Assembly (NCBI RefSeq): GCF_015207755.1
Contig: NZ_JADEWH010000002.1
Location: forward strand, 62,001 to 126,000
Direction: 5' to 3'
Source of the DNA: Nodularia sp. LEGE 06071
Lineage (GTDB): Bacteria; Cyanobacteriota; Cyanobacteriia; Cyanobacteriales; Nostocaceae
Length of the DNA: 64,000 bases
The first letter of the stretch is position 1; every line of letters starts with the position of its first letter. The notes under the pieces were generated by a model. The model saw nothing but the letters and a program-made list of their open reading frames with translations. It had not been told where the DNA came from and made no database searches. Shown here piece after piece: positions 54,950 to 64,000 of this stretch. The position numbers and the translations under genes are program-made.

Positions 54950-55392
54950 GCTCGATTTGAGGTATTTGCCGCAATAATTCCCAATATCAGGCTGAGAACA
55001 CCAAGATATTTACGAAATTGCCCTTTCTGCATCATGATAAATGTAATAGTTTCGACATGACATTTATTAAATGTGGGAAACTACTTCTATTGAGTAAATC
55101 TCAGGCTAGTTAAATGTGTTCAGAAGTTAACCGTACTCATACTTGCTCGAATTGCGGCAATACTTAAGTCGTTCTCATTGGAGGATGTAGCGGTTACCTA
55201 GTGTATACGGTCAAGATCCTTGCAGGGTGTAAATTCTTCGGAATCCCCCTTTAGCAAAAATCCTCTGGCTTTTGAGCATGGGGAGTGTCAATCAGTCTTA
55301 AGTATACAGTTGTTAACTATTAACTATTGACTATTGGCCATTAACTATTGACTATTAACTATTGACTCAGAATTTATAACACTTAATTACAG
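54950..55392. other. Spacer with heptameric repeats
   Basis: AT-rich; its 3' end holds tandem TTAACTA/TTGACTA units (55310-55370). No gene is seen. Confidence 0.55.
55310..55370 (+). repeat. Heptameric tandem repeat
   Basis: About eight units of the form TTAACTA, TTGACTA or TTGGCCA lie just before the M61 peptidase gene. Confidence 0.8.
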
Positions 55393-57177
55393 ATGACCGA
55401 AGCAACAGCACCTTGTATCGAGATTGGCCTCCAGGAAACAGTACCGATGATTCATTACCTGGTGGCAATGCCTCAACCAGAAACGCATCTGTTTGAGGTG
55501 ACATTACAGCTAATCAACCACTCATCGACAATTCTTGACTTGAAAATGCCTGTATGGACACCAGGCTCATACTTAGTGCGAGAATACGCCAAAAATTTAC
55601 AATATTTTGCTGCTTTTGCTGGGGATAAGCCTTTGCCTTGGCGAAAAATTAGTAAAAACCATTGGCAGGTGAATACAAGTGGTGTTTCAGAGTTAACTGT
55701 GCGTTACCGGATGTTTGCCAATGAGCTATCGGTACGGACGAATCATTTGGATACGACCCACGGCTATTTCAACGGTGCTGCATTGTTTTTTAGACTCCCT
55801 GGTTGGGAGCTTCTACCAATTCAGATTACCGTTGTACCACCATACCCAGATTGGCGAGTCACGACTTCTTTAGCACCAGTTGGCGATCAAGCCTATACTT
55901 TTTTGGCTGATGATTTTGACACCCTTGTGGATAGCCCTGTGGAAATTGGTAGCCACCAATCATATTACTTTGAGGTTTTGGGAAAGCCCCATGAACTGGC
56001 AGTTTGGGGAGAGGGCAATTTACAATCACAGCAAGCAATTGCCGATATCCAAAAAGTTATCGAAGTGGAAGCGCAAATGTTTGGGGGTCTGCCCTACGAA
56101 AGATATATTTTTCTGCTGCATTTATTTGCCCAAGCTTATGGAGGTTTGGAGCATAAAAACTGTTGCTCATTAATTTACCAGCGTTTTGGGTTTCGCTCTC
56201 AGGATAAGTACGAGCGCTTTGTGCAATTGGTGGCACATGAATTTTTTCACTTATGGAATGTCAAGCGCATTCGCCCCAAAGGTTTGGAAGTTTTTGATTA
56301 CGAGCAGGAAAACTATACACCTTCTTTGTGGTTCTGTGAGGGAACTACAAGTTACTACGACTTACTGATTCCTTTGCGGGCTGGCATTTATGATGCTAAG
56401 TCCTATTTAAGTCATTTGAGTAAGGAAATTACCAGATTTCTGACTACGCCAGGGCGCAAGGTGCAACCACTGGCTGAGTCGAGTTTTGATACTTGGATTA
56501 AACTTTATCGTCCAGATGCCAATAGTAACAATTCCCAAATGTCCTACTATTTGAAGGGGGAAATGGTTTCTTTGTTACTAGATTTGCTGATTAGAGCGCG
56601 TCATGGGAATCAGCGATCGCTTGATGATGTGATGCGGCAAATGTGGTGGAAATTTGGGCAACCAGAAATTGGCTACACTCCGGAACAGTTGCAGGAGGTA
56701 ATTGAATCGGTGGCGGGTGTGGATTTGGCTGATTTCTTTGAATCCTACATTAATAGCACTGACGAATTACCTTTTAATCAATACCTGGAACCTTTCGGTT
56801 TGCATCTGATCGCGGAACGAGAAGAAGAACCTTATTTAGGTTTGAAGGCAAAAACTGAAAATGGGCGAGAAGTGATTAAATTTGTGGAAGTGGGTTCACC
56901 TGCACAACTGGCAGGAATTGATGCGGGCGATGAGTTATTGGCTATTGAGGGTATCCGATTAACAGCTCATCAATTGAGCGATCGCCTCAAAGATTACCAA
57001 CCAAACGAGACGATTGAAGTCACAATTTTCCATCAAGATGAATTACGCACCTATTCAGTTACCCTTGATACACCACGTCCGACTAAGTTTCAGATTGTCC
57101 CAGTACATAATCCCGATCCCTCGCAGAAGGAGAATGGTGCAGGGTGGTTAGGCGCACCGATAGTGACTCTTCGTTGA
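55393..57177 (+). CDS. M61 family peptidase (glycyl aminopeptidase-like) with PDZ domain
   Basis: The 594-residue product has an N-terminal beta domain (about residues 15-190) and a thermolysin-like catalytic domain. The zinc motif is HEFFH (His282 first), with a likely third ligand in CEGTTSYY. A C-terminal PDZ domain (about 475-565; VGSPAQLAGIDAGDELLAIE) follows. M61 enzymes prefer N-terminal glycine or alanine. No signal peptide is seen, so it is probably cytoplasmic. It converges with the AAA ATPase gene, 11 bases away. Confidence 0.9.
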   Translation: MTEATAPCIEIGLQETVPMIHYLVAMPQPETHLFEVTLQLINHSSTILDLKMPVWTPGSYLVREYAKNLQYFAAFAGDKPLPWRKISKNHWQVNTSGVSELTVRYRMFANELSVRTNHLDTTHGYFNGAALFFRLPGWELLPIQITVVPPYPDWRVTTSLAPVGDQAYTFLADDFDTLVDSPVEIGSHQSYYFEVLGKPHELAVWGEGNLQSQQAIADIQKVIEVEAQMFGGLPYERYIFLLHLFAQAYGGLEHKNCCSLIYQRFGFRSQDKYERFVQLVAHEFFHLWNVKRIRPKGLEVFDYEQENYTPSLWFCEGTTSYYDLLIPLRAGIYDAKSYLSHLSKEITRFLTTPGRKVQPLAESSFDTWIKLYRPDANSNNSQMSYYLKGEMVSLLLDLLIRARHGNQRSLDDVMRQMWWKFGQPEIGYTPEQLQEVIESVAGVDLADFFESYINSTDELPFNQYLEPFGLHLIAEREEEPYLGLKAKTENGREVIKFVEVGSPAQLAGIDAGDELLAIEGIRLTAHQLSDRLKDYQPNETIEVTIFHQDELRTYSVTLDTPRPTKFQIVPVHNPDPSQKENGAGWLGAPIVTLR

Positions 57178-57188
57178 TAGTGAACTAC

Positions 57189-58577
57189 CTACACTGATCT
57201 GTCGCTACAGTGTAGGCTTCCCAATTCATTGGAGATAGTTAAATCCTCAACCGTGGTCAGTTGTCCGCGAAAATATAAACGATACAACTCACACGCAGGA
57301 GTACAGCGATCGCCTTCCAGGTTCACTAGCCCCATACTATGTAATTTATATGCGATGACTGGCTCCAATTTCACAGAATTTATCGTCGTAATTACCTCAT
57401 AGAAAGCAGTTGCCAATTCTGGCTCCCCTTGCAATACCAAGACATACTGTCTTAAATACTCGTGATAAATTCCCGCCGCCGTTGCTGCTTTTTGTAGCAG
57501 TTCTTGTAGATTCCCTTCTAACCCTCCCCTACCCACAAGGTGATACAAAGCCAATCTAATTAAATAAGGATGTCCCCCTACCATTGCCATTAAACTTTCA
57601 GTATTCTGACTATTTTCCCAATCTAATCCGTGACGTTGTGCTAAATCCTCTACTTGCTCTGTTGTAAAAGTTGGGATCTTAATTAGCAAACCCATATTGA
57701 ATGGGGATTTCGTCAGTTTTAGAGGAACCAGAATTTCTTGAGAATAAACTAATACCAGGCGGAGTTTTTGCCAAATTTCCACCATTTTGGACTGTTCGTA
57801 CCAAGAACGCACTAATGGCAGAAATTCCCCAGCAATCTCAGGATACTCAAATACCCAATCGACTTCGTTCAATACCAAAACCACAGGACTTTTGACAGCA
57901 GACAGCAAATACTTTTGGAAATAGATCGTGCAGCTAACTTTACTACCCATATCCTCATCCCAGTAATCATGAAGTTTTGGTTCTAGCTGTAACTCCCGGC
58001 TGACATTGGCACACAACCAGCGCAAAAACTTATCCAAACTGCTAAAAACTGCTTGTTCTGCTTGCTGAAAATCCAAATTTACAGTGCGAAAGCCTTGATG
58101 AGTAGCCCTGGCGATCACCCTGAGAATCAGAGAACTTTTGCCCATTTTCTGAGGGGCTTGGATGCAGATAACACTTCCTGGTGTAGCTATTTCTGCATAG
58201 GCAAGTTCTTCAACTGGCGATCGCGAAATATAGAATCTAGAAGCAAGGGAAACCGGGCCATGAGGAGATTCCAACGATATGGCAGTTGCAGCGCGGTTGA
58301 ACTCCTTAATTAACTGCTGATGGGATTTGCTCAGACGGCGAGATGACAACGTTTGACGGAAGTTAGATTTATTAATGGGTTCTCGCCAAAAATCGCTTAA
58401 CAATTGCCATAAATGAGCCGCAACTTTCCGCACACGCTCTCCCCCGTAGTGAGCTTCAAAGGCTATACTCGTATAAGTTTTTCCCTCCCACGAAGAGCGC
58501 AGTATCATCTCTTGGAGTGTCGTCAAACCATTGACTTGACTGGCTTTTAGTAGCAATACGACTTCATCTATAGTCAT
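57189..58577 (-). CDS. AAA-like ATPase with vWA-MoxR-associated N-terminal HTH
   Basis: The 462-residue product starts with a helical domain (MTIDEVVLLLKASQVNGLTT, then YGGERVRKVAAHLWQLLSDF). This pattern is typical of the N-terminal HTH of cyanobacterial STAND-like proteins (vWA-MoxR-associated). An AAA_35-type ATPase core follows: SVICIQAPQKMGKSSLILRV as P-loop and VVLVLNEVDWVF as Walker B, and later MVGGHPYLIRLALYHLV. No WD40, TPR or other sensor domain follows the ATPase, unlike many relatives. Such proteins are thought to be signalling or defence switches, but the role of this one is unknown. Confidence 0.82.
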   Translation of the reverse strand: MTIDEVVLLLKASQVNGLTTLQEMILRSSWEGKTYTSIAFEAHYGGERVRKVAAHLWQLLSDFWREPINKSNFRQTLSSRRLSKSHQQLIKEFNRAATAISLESPHGPVSLASRFYISRSPVEELAYAEIATPGSVICIQAPQKMGKSSLILRVIARATHQGFRTVNLDFQQAEQAVFSSLDKFLRWLCANVSRELQLEPKLHDYWDEDMGSKVSCTIYFQKYLLSAVKSPVVLVLNEVDWVFEYPEIAGEFLPLVRSWYEQSKMVEIWQKLRLVLVYSQEILVPLKLTKSPFNMGLLIKIPTFTTEQVEDLAQRHGLDWENSQNTESLMAMVGGHPYLIRLALYHLVGRGGLEGNLQELLQKAATAAGIYHEYLRQYVLVLQGEPELATAFYEVITTINSVKLEPVIAYKLHSMGLVNLEGDRCTPACELYRLYFRGQLTTVEDLTISNELGSLHCSDRSV

Positions 58578-59408
58578 TCATCATCGGCCTTAGTTCTGTG
58601 TTTTTGTCCTCAAACTTGAGGTTCTGAGGATTTCCATGAATGTAGCCTTCCAAGTTTGAGTGAAAGCCTGTTTTTTTCCCAAAGGCTACAAATACAGCTT
58701 GACAATATTACTTTTATCTGAAACATCTTACATATATTGATTTTAGAATTTTTTAAATAATCAGTTCCAGGTATTCTAGCCACTTAAATCGTGATTTTAA
58801 ATACCTATCATCTGACATTTGGCAATCATAGATGCAGAAAATGTAGCTAATTTTTGCTCCAGTCTGACATGAGCGATCGCTACAGAGGTTACACTATTAT
58901 CTTTAAGTTTTTCTATAGTTAAATCAAGATTAGTCATACCTTATTGATAGATCGCAGTTATCTCTTGAGATAGTGAAAACAAAGAACAAATTAACCACAG
59001 ATGAACACAGATAAATACGTACCTAAGAGTTGAGGAAATGCTATATACGGCAATTGCCAACTATACAAAGTACATCTTAGCCCCCTCATCGCTTGCGGGG
59101 AGGGGGTTGGGGGTGGGGTTTTTATACCTCATAACACCGAAAAGTGCTGTATGTATATCTTTGAAGTTTGATTAAATCGACTGAGTAATAGCTAAGTGAA
59201 CATATTCACACTTTTGATATTGACTTTCAGGTGCTATAGCAACCGCCAAGGAGGTTAAGACATAAACGGATAATCAAACTTAGACACCAAAAGGGTTTTA
59301 ACCCACTCCCTCGGTTACTGAGCGCAGTCGAAGTAACTCCCCACTCCCCAGCCCTAACACAGTGTAGAGAAAGAAGCCCAGAATATCTTCCTCATCCTAT
59401 CAGCCACT
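58578..59408. other. Repeat-rich intergenic region
   Basis: About 830 bases without an intact gene. It holds an ACCACAGATGAACACAGATA repeat (near 58993), a CCCCCTCATCGCTTGCGGGG hairpin repeat with a G-rich tail (59081-59126), and a GAGCGCAGTCGAAGTAA repeat near 59320. The 3' end probably carries the promoter of the kinase gene at 59409. Confidence 0.6.
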
Positions 59409-61439
59409 ATGCAGATCAAAGAATCCACCACCTACCAGATGGAAGCTCATGTTTCAGCGCCCTCCTCTCAAAGTTTCCCAGATCAACAGCAACGGCAACA
59501 AGCCCCAGGAGACTTAGAAATGAGCCAGCACTCACAAGCAGCTTTACAAATGGCATTAGCCGCCAGTGGTCTGGGTTGGTGGAATTGGAATTTAGTTACT
59601 AACCAAACCTACTATGACCCTCAGTGGAAGCAACTTTTAGGATATAAAGCTGAAGAAATTACCCATCACTATCAATCCTTTGAGCAACTTGTACATCCAG
59701 AGGATTTGTTGAAAGTCCGCCAGGTATTGCAAGAGTATCTGGAAGGATACACAGCTAAGTTTGAAATTGAATTGAGAATGTTAGCTAAATCCGGCGAGTG
59801 GAAGTGGATTTTCTCTGGTGGTCGAGTATTTCAGTGGGATGAATTTGGTAACCCATTATGGATGACAGGGACACACAGGGATATTACCCAAGAGAAATTA
59901 TTCCAGGAAAGTTTGCAACAGTACCAAAAGCAGGAACAGTTGTTGAAAACCATCCGAAAACACATAAATTCCTGTTCTCAATTGAATGTTTTGCTACCAA
60001 CTGTACTACAAGAAATGCGACAGTTTCTGCAAATTGACCAGGCATTAATTTACTCTATTCAACCTAACGGTAGGGGTGAAGTCGTTTTTGAATCCGTAGC
60101 CACACCCTTAGCATCTTTGAAAGATACAGCTATTCAAGTTTCCATACCTCAGAGGGATTTAGAAGCATTCCAATCAAGCATCAGAGAAGAAACTCATACA
60201 GTACCTAAATTATCTAGTCAAATTAATTTTCTGAATAAATTTGACATTAAAAGCAATTTAGTATTTCCGATTTTCTTAAAAGAACAAGAGCATGAATATC
60301 CAGAATCTTTACCAAATAAATTCTGGGGACTGTTAATTATTTATGACTGTTGTCATAACCGTCAGTGGCAGAAATGGGAAATAGATGCCATCACACAAAT
60401 CAGTCAAGAAATAGGAATATCTATTCAGCAATATCAACTCTGGGAACAAGTTAAAAGTGAAATTACCAAAGGTGAGTTTGCTGAGGCACAAGTCAGAGAA
60501 AAATCAGCACAACTGCAAATTATCCAAGAGCAACTATTACAGAATGACCAAATGGCTAATCTCGGTCAAATTGTAGTAGAAATGGCTAACGAAATTGATA
60601 ATCCTATTAACTTTATTTATAGTCATCTTCATCCCACTAGTCAGTATGCTGAAGATTTAATTAAACTAATTGAACTATATCAATATTATTATCCCAAACC
60701 GAAGTCGGAAATTACCTCATATTTGCAACATTTCGACCTGAGTCTCATTAAAACAGATTTTTTTAAGTTGCTCTGGTCAATGCGATCTGGATCTGAGCGG
60801 ATTCAAGAAATTGTTTCGGCTCTGCGGAATTTCTCTAATTTTGATGCAGGTAAAATGCAAAAATCCAACCTACATGAAGGACTGGATAGTGTGATCAGAA
60901 TCTTGCAGCATCGCCTCAAACAACAGCAAGATAGACCAGGAATTGAAGTCATTAAAGATTTTGGAGAATTACCTTTAATCGAGTGTTATCCTGGAGAGCT
61001 AAATCAGGTATTCATGAATATTTTAAATAATGCCATTGATGCTTTAGAAGAAAGGATGAAACAAGACTATTCCCTGATTCCCCAAATTTGCATTCGGACA
61101 GAAGTGGTGAGCCGTCATTTAACATTAGTCCATAGTAAGGAACCCCACACGCTTGAGCAAGCACTTGCGAAGAAGCAAAAAGTTGTGATTCATATTTATG
61201 ACAATGGTAAGGGAATACTTCCTCATATTAAAAGGCGGATATTTGAACCTTTCTTTACTACTAAACCAATGGGTAAAGCTAAGGGATTAGGACTAGCAAT
61301 TAGTCAAAAAATTATTGTGGAAAAACATCATGGTCAACTTAGATGTAATTCTCAATTAGGTCAAGGTACAGAGTTTGTGATTGAAATAAATACAACAGCG
61401 AAACACTATGGTGACATGAGAAGACACGCCGGTTTTTAG
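59409..61439 (+). CDS. PAS-GAF histidine kinase-like protein lacking the phospho-acceptor His
   Basis: The 676-residue soluble protein has a PAS/PAC unit (about residues 45-170), a GAF-like domain (about 190-345) and a coiled coil (345-385). The dimerisation helix follows: MANLGQIVVEMANEIDNPIN, where related kinases have AHEINNP. Asn394 takes the place of the His. The HATPase domain (about 485-665) is intact, with an N-box in NILNNAIDALEE, DNGKGILPH, and KGLGLAISQK. It may therefore bind ATP and signal without the usual autophosphorylation, or use another residue. A PLD-helicase gene starts 53 bases downstream on the same strand. Confidence 0.85.
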   Translation: MQIKESTTYQMEAHVSAPSSQSFPDQQQRQQAPGDLEMSQHSQAALQMALAASGLGWWNWNLVTNQTYYDPQWKQLLGYKAEEITHHYQSFEQLVHPEDLLKVRQVLQEYLEGYTAKFEIELRMLAKSGEWKWIFSGGRVFQWDEFGNPLWMTGTHRDITQEKLFQESLQQYQKQEQLLKTIRKHINSCSQLNVLLPTVLQEMRQFLQIDQALIYSIQPNGRGEVVFESVATPLASLKDTAIQVSIPQRDLEAFQSSIREETHTVPKLSSQINFLNKFDIKSNLVFPIFLKEQEHEYPESLPNKFWGLLIIYDCCHNRQWQKWEIDAITQISQEIGISIQQYQLWEQVKSEITKGEFAEAQVREKSAQLQIIQEQLLQNDQMANLGQIVVEMANEIDNPINFIYSHLHPTSQYAEDLIKLIELYQYYYPKPKSEITSYLQHFDLSLIKTDFFKLLWSMRSGSERIQEIVSALRNFSNFDAGKMQKSNLHEGLDSVIRILQHRLKQQQDRPGIEVIKDFGELPLIECYPGELNQVFMNILNNAIDALEERMKQDYSLIPQICIRTEVVSRHLTLVHSKEPHTLEQALAKKQKVVIHIYDNGKGILPHIKRRIFEPFFTTKPMGKAKGLGLAISQKIIVEKHHGQLRCNSQLGQGTEFVIEINTTAKHYGDMRRHAGF

Positions 61440-61492
61440 GTAATAATGGTAGCATAATTTAGGTGGGTATTTGAACCTAATTTTCCTAAATT

Positions 61493-64000
61493 ATGCCACG
61501 CATCTTTGACAATATTGATTTACAGCTATTACCCAGTTTAAGAGACACCCTAAAATTATCCTACCGGGCAGATTTTTGTGTCGGTTACTTTAACTTGAGA
61601 GGCTGGCAAAAAATTGATGATTTAATTGGTCAGTATGTGGGAGAAACTGGGGCTTGCTGTCGGTTACTTATTGGAATGCAAAGTTTACCGCAACAGGAAG
61701 TTCAGGAGTTTTTTACTCTGGGAACTCGTGAGGGTGGAATTGATAATAGTGCGATAGTGAGGTTTAAAAAAAAGGTGGCGGCTGATTTTCGTCAGCAATT
61801 GACTATTGGTACACCTACAAATCAAGATGAAGCTGCTTTGCGGCGATTAAGTCAGCAGCTAAAACGCGAACAATTAATTATTAAATTGTTTTTGCGTCAT
61901 TCTCTCCATGCCAAATTATATCTTGTGCATCGCCAAGATGTAAATACCCCAATTGTCGGATTTTTGGGTAGTAGTAATTTGACTTTACCAGGGTTGGCTA
62001 AACAGGGGGAATTAAATGTTGATATTTTAGACCATGATGCTTGTTTGAAATTGCAAAAATGGTTTAATGACCGTTGGGAAGAATACGGTTGTGTGGATAT
62101 TTCGCAAGAATTAGCAGAAATTATTGATGCGAGTTGGGCGAGACCAGAATTAATTCCGCCTTACCATATTTATTTGAAGTTAGCTTATCATTTATCTCAT
62201 GAAGCTATTGCGGGACTGGCAGAATTTCGCATACCGCGTGAGTTTAATAATTTATTTGACTTTCAAAAAGCCGCAGTCCAGTTAGCAGCGCGTCACGTAA
62301 CTAAACGCGGTGGTGTTTTGGTGGGTGATGTGGTGGGTTTGGGTAAAACTTTAATTGGTACAGCTTTAGCGAAGATTTTACAAGAAGATTGCTTTTGGGA
62401 AACGCTGATTATTTGTCCGAAAAATTTAGTCCCCATGTGGCAAGAATATGTTGACAAATATCGTTTATATGCTCAGGTTTTGCCTAGTAGTCAGGTACAA
62501 AATAAATTACCGAAATTGCGCCGCTATCGGTTAGTATTAATAGATGAAAGTCATAATTTGCGGAATCGTGAAGGTAAAAGATATCGGGCGATCGCCGAAT
62601 ATATTACCACTAATGAAAGTAAATGTATTTTACTCTCTGCCACACCCTATAATAAAACTTATCTTGACCTTTCAGCCCAATTGCGCTTATTTGTTCCAGA
62701 AGACGAAGATTTAGGATTTCGCCCAGAAGCATTAATCAATCAATTGGGTGGTGGGACACTAGGAGAATTAGAATTTATTAAAAAACATCAATGTTCTGTC
62801 AGGTCTTTAGCAGCTTTTGAAAAAAGCGAACATACCGACGACTGGCGAGAACTCATGAAATTCTACATGGTGCGGCGTACTCGGTCATTTATTAAAGATA
62901 ATTATGCCCACAGCGACACCAAAGGACGCAAATATTTAGAATTTGCTGATGGTAGTCGTTCTTATTTTCCAGTTCGCATTCCCCGCACTCTCAAATTTCC
63001 TTTAGAAAGTAGTGATGTCAACCCTTACTCACAATTATATTCTGCGGCAGTTGTAGAAGTAATTAATCAATTAAATCTACCCCGTTATGGACTGGGTAAT
63101 TATATCCTGACGAAATCTCCGCAACCACCCAGCGAAGCTGAACAGCGACAGCTTAACGGTTTATTTCGCGGTGGACGCAGATTAATGGGATTTTCGCGGA
63201 CTAATTTATTTAAACGTTTAGAAAGTAGTGGTTTTGCGTTTATTCAATCATTGGAACGGCATATTTTAAGGAATTTCATTTATTTATATGCTTTAGAACA
63301 GGGGTTAGATATTCCTATTGGTACTCAGGATGCAGAACTTTTAGATACTAGGAATAATGATGAGGATGCTGATTCTTTAGCAACCAGTTTGTTAGATGCA
63401 GAAATAGAAGATGATGGAGATGATTCTGCACCGGAAGACAAGAAATATGAGAAAATCACCGCCAAGTTTTTTCGTCAACAAGCAGAATTAATTTATCAAG
63501 AATATGTCACCCGTTATCAACGCCGTTTTAAGTGGTTGCGGTCTAGTTTGTTTGATGTCAAAAAACTCAAACGTGATTTATTAGCAGATGCCAAGGCTTT
63601 AATTAGTATACTAGAAAATTATGGGATTTGGAATCCCCAGCAAGATGATAAACTTGCAGCCTTAGTAGAATTAGTAACTGTCAACCACCCCAATGAAAAA
63701 GTTTTAATTTTCACACAATTTGCTGATTCAGTTAGTTATCTCACCGAGAATTTACAAGCCAGAAATATTCAGAATTTAGCCAAAATAACTGGTCAATCAA
63801 AAGACCCCACAGAACTAACAGGTAAATTTAGTCCTGTGAGTAACGATAAACGGGAGATAGTTACAGCCAAAGAAGAATTACGCATTTTAATCGCCACAGA
63901 TGTATTAAGTGAAGGTCATAATTTACAAGACTGTGCAGTTTTGGTAAATTGGGATTTACCTTGGGCGATTATTCGATTAATTCAAAGGGCGGGTCGGGTA
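61493..64000 (+). CDS. PLD-like nuclease/SNF2 helicase fusion, 3' end cut by the window
   Basis: The frame is open from an ATG at 61493 for 836 codons to the window end. An N-terminal phospholipase D-like domain shows SLHAKLYLV and GFLGSSNLT, as in HxK/N-type PLD nucleases. The helicase core follows: Walker A VGDVVGLGKTLIGTALA, motif II LVLIDESHNLRN (DESH), motif III LLSATPYNK, motif V ILIATDVLSEGHNLQDC, and motif VI at the cut (LIQRAGR). A long insert separates the two RecA-like lobes. PLD-helicase fusions occur in restriction and other genome-defence settings, but this gene stands next to a kinase rather than a methyltransferase. Role inferred only. Confidence 0.85.
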   Translation, partial: MPRIFDNIDLQLLPSLRDTLKLSYRADFCVGYFNLRGWQKIDDLIGQYVGETGACCRLLIGMQSLPQQEVQEFFTLGTREGGIDNSAIVRFKKKVAADFRQQLTIGTPTNQDEAALRRLSQQLKREQLIIKLFLRHSLHAKLYLVHRQDVNTPIVGFLGSSNLTLPGLAKQGELNVDILDHDACLKLQKWFNDRWEEYGCVDISQELAEIIDASWARPELIPPYHIYLKLAYHLSHEAIAGLAEFRIPREFNNLFDFQKAAVQLAARHVTKRGGVLVGDVVGLGKTLIGTALAKILQEDCFWETLIICPKNLVPMWQEYVDKYRLYAQVLPSSQVQNKLPKLRRYRLVLIDESHNLRNREGKRYRAIAEYITTNESKCILLSATPYNKTYLDLSAQLRLFVPEDEDLGFRPEALINQLGGGTLGELEFIKKHQCSVRSLAAFEKSEHTDDWRELMKFYMVRRTRSFIKDNYAHSDTKGRKYLEFADGSRSYFPVRIPRTLKFPLESSDVNPYSQLYSAAVVEVINQLNLPRYGLGNYILTKSPQPPSEAEQRQLNGLFRGGRRLMGFSRTNLFKRLESSGFAFIQSLERHILRNFIYLYALEQGLDIPIGTQDAELLDTRNNDEDADSLATSLLDAEIEDDGDDSAPEDKKYEKITAKFFRQQAELIYQEYVTRYQRRFKWLRSSLFDVKKLKRDLLADAKALISILENYGIWNPQQDDKLAALVELVTVNHPNEKVLIFTQFADSVSYLTENLQARNIQNLAKITGQSKDPTELTGKFSPVSNDKREIVTAKEELRILIATDVLSEGHNLQDCAVLVNWDLPWAIIRLIQRAGRV

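Overview
The window looks like chromosomal DNA from a heterocyst-forming, nitrogen-fixing filamentous cyanobacterium (order Nostocales; Nostoc, Anabaena or Nodularia-like). The reasons are the oxygenic photosynthesis genes (psbA, petC-petA), carboxysome shell genes (ccmK3-ccmK4), nifV, the heterocyst genes hglK, hetZ and patU, many GCGATCGC (HIP1) octamers, and heptameric tandem repeats between genes. The species cannot be fixed from sequence reading alone. No rRNA, tRNA or CRISPR array was seen.

Layout. 1-1850: truncated yvcK-like gene and ruvC. 1973-10251: a minus-strand surface-polysaccharide cluster of five glycosyltransferases and a Wzm/Wzt ABC exporter. 10640-14053: cruP, a membrane protein, and nifV overlapping it tail to tail. 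14054-15301: a long spacer with repeats and a possible gene fossil. 15302-23375: a 1406-residue hybrid histidine kinase, small membrane and secreted proteins, and hglK. 23439-28585: a MocR-type regulator, hemB, cobK and psbA (D1 with Gln130). 28761-33368: an MBOAT acyltransferase with a large SGNH-domain partner. 33676-37908: ppc and small proteins. 38200-42390: a tnpB fossil, a DUF3370 lipoprotein, an inverted-repeat element, petA, petC and a DUF3067 gene. 42474-48159: gene fossils, an NB-ARC/TPR STAND gene split by one in-frame TGA, a cytochrome P450, and a decayed ParA gene beside an intact coiled-coil partner. 48234-51003: an alpha/beta hydrolase, a membrane protein, ccmK3 and ccmK4. 51398-54949: hetZ, an unsplit patU and a Crp-type regulator. 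55393-64000: an M61 peptidase, an AAA ATPase, a histidine kinase lacking its phospho-acceptor His, and a PLD-SNF2 helicase cut by the window edge.

How the parts fit. hemB and cobK feed tetrapyrrole and corrinoid synthesis; psbA and petCA serve electron transport; ppc and the ccmK pair serve carbon assimilation; nifV, hglK, hetZ and patU serve nitrogen fixation and heterocysts. The polysaccharide cluster and the MBOAT/SGNH pair build or decorate the cell surface.

The most unusual part is 42.6-48.2 kb. The split STAND gene lies between two 113-bp direct repeats that each carry the last 16 codons of the neighbouring P450 gene and its hairpin. Beside the P450, a ParA-type ATPase gene has decayed while its small partner stays open, about 2 kb from the carboxysome shell genes.
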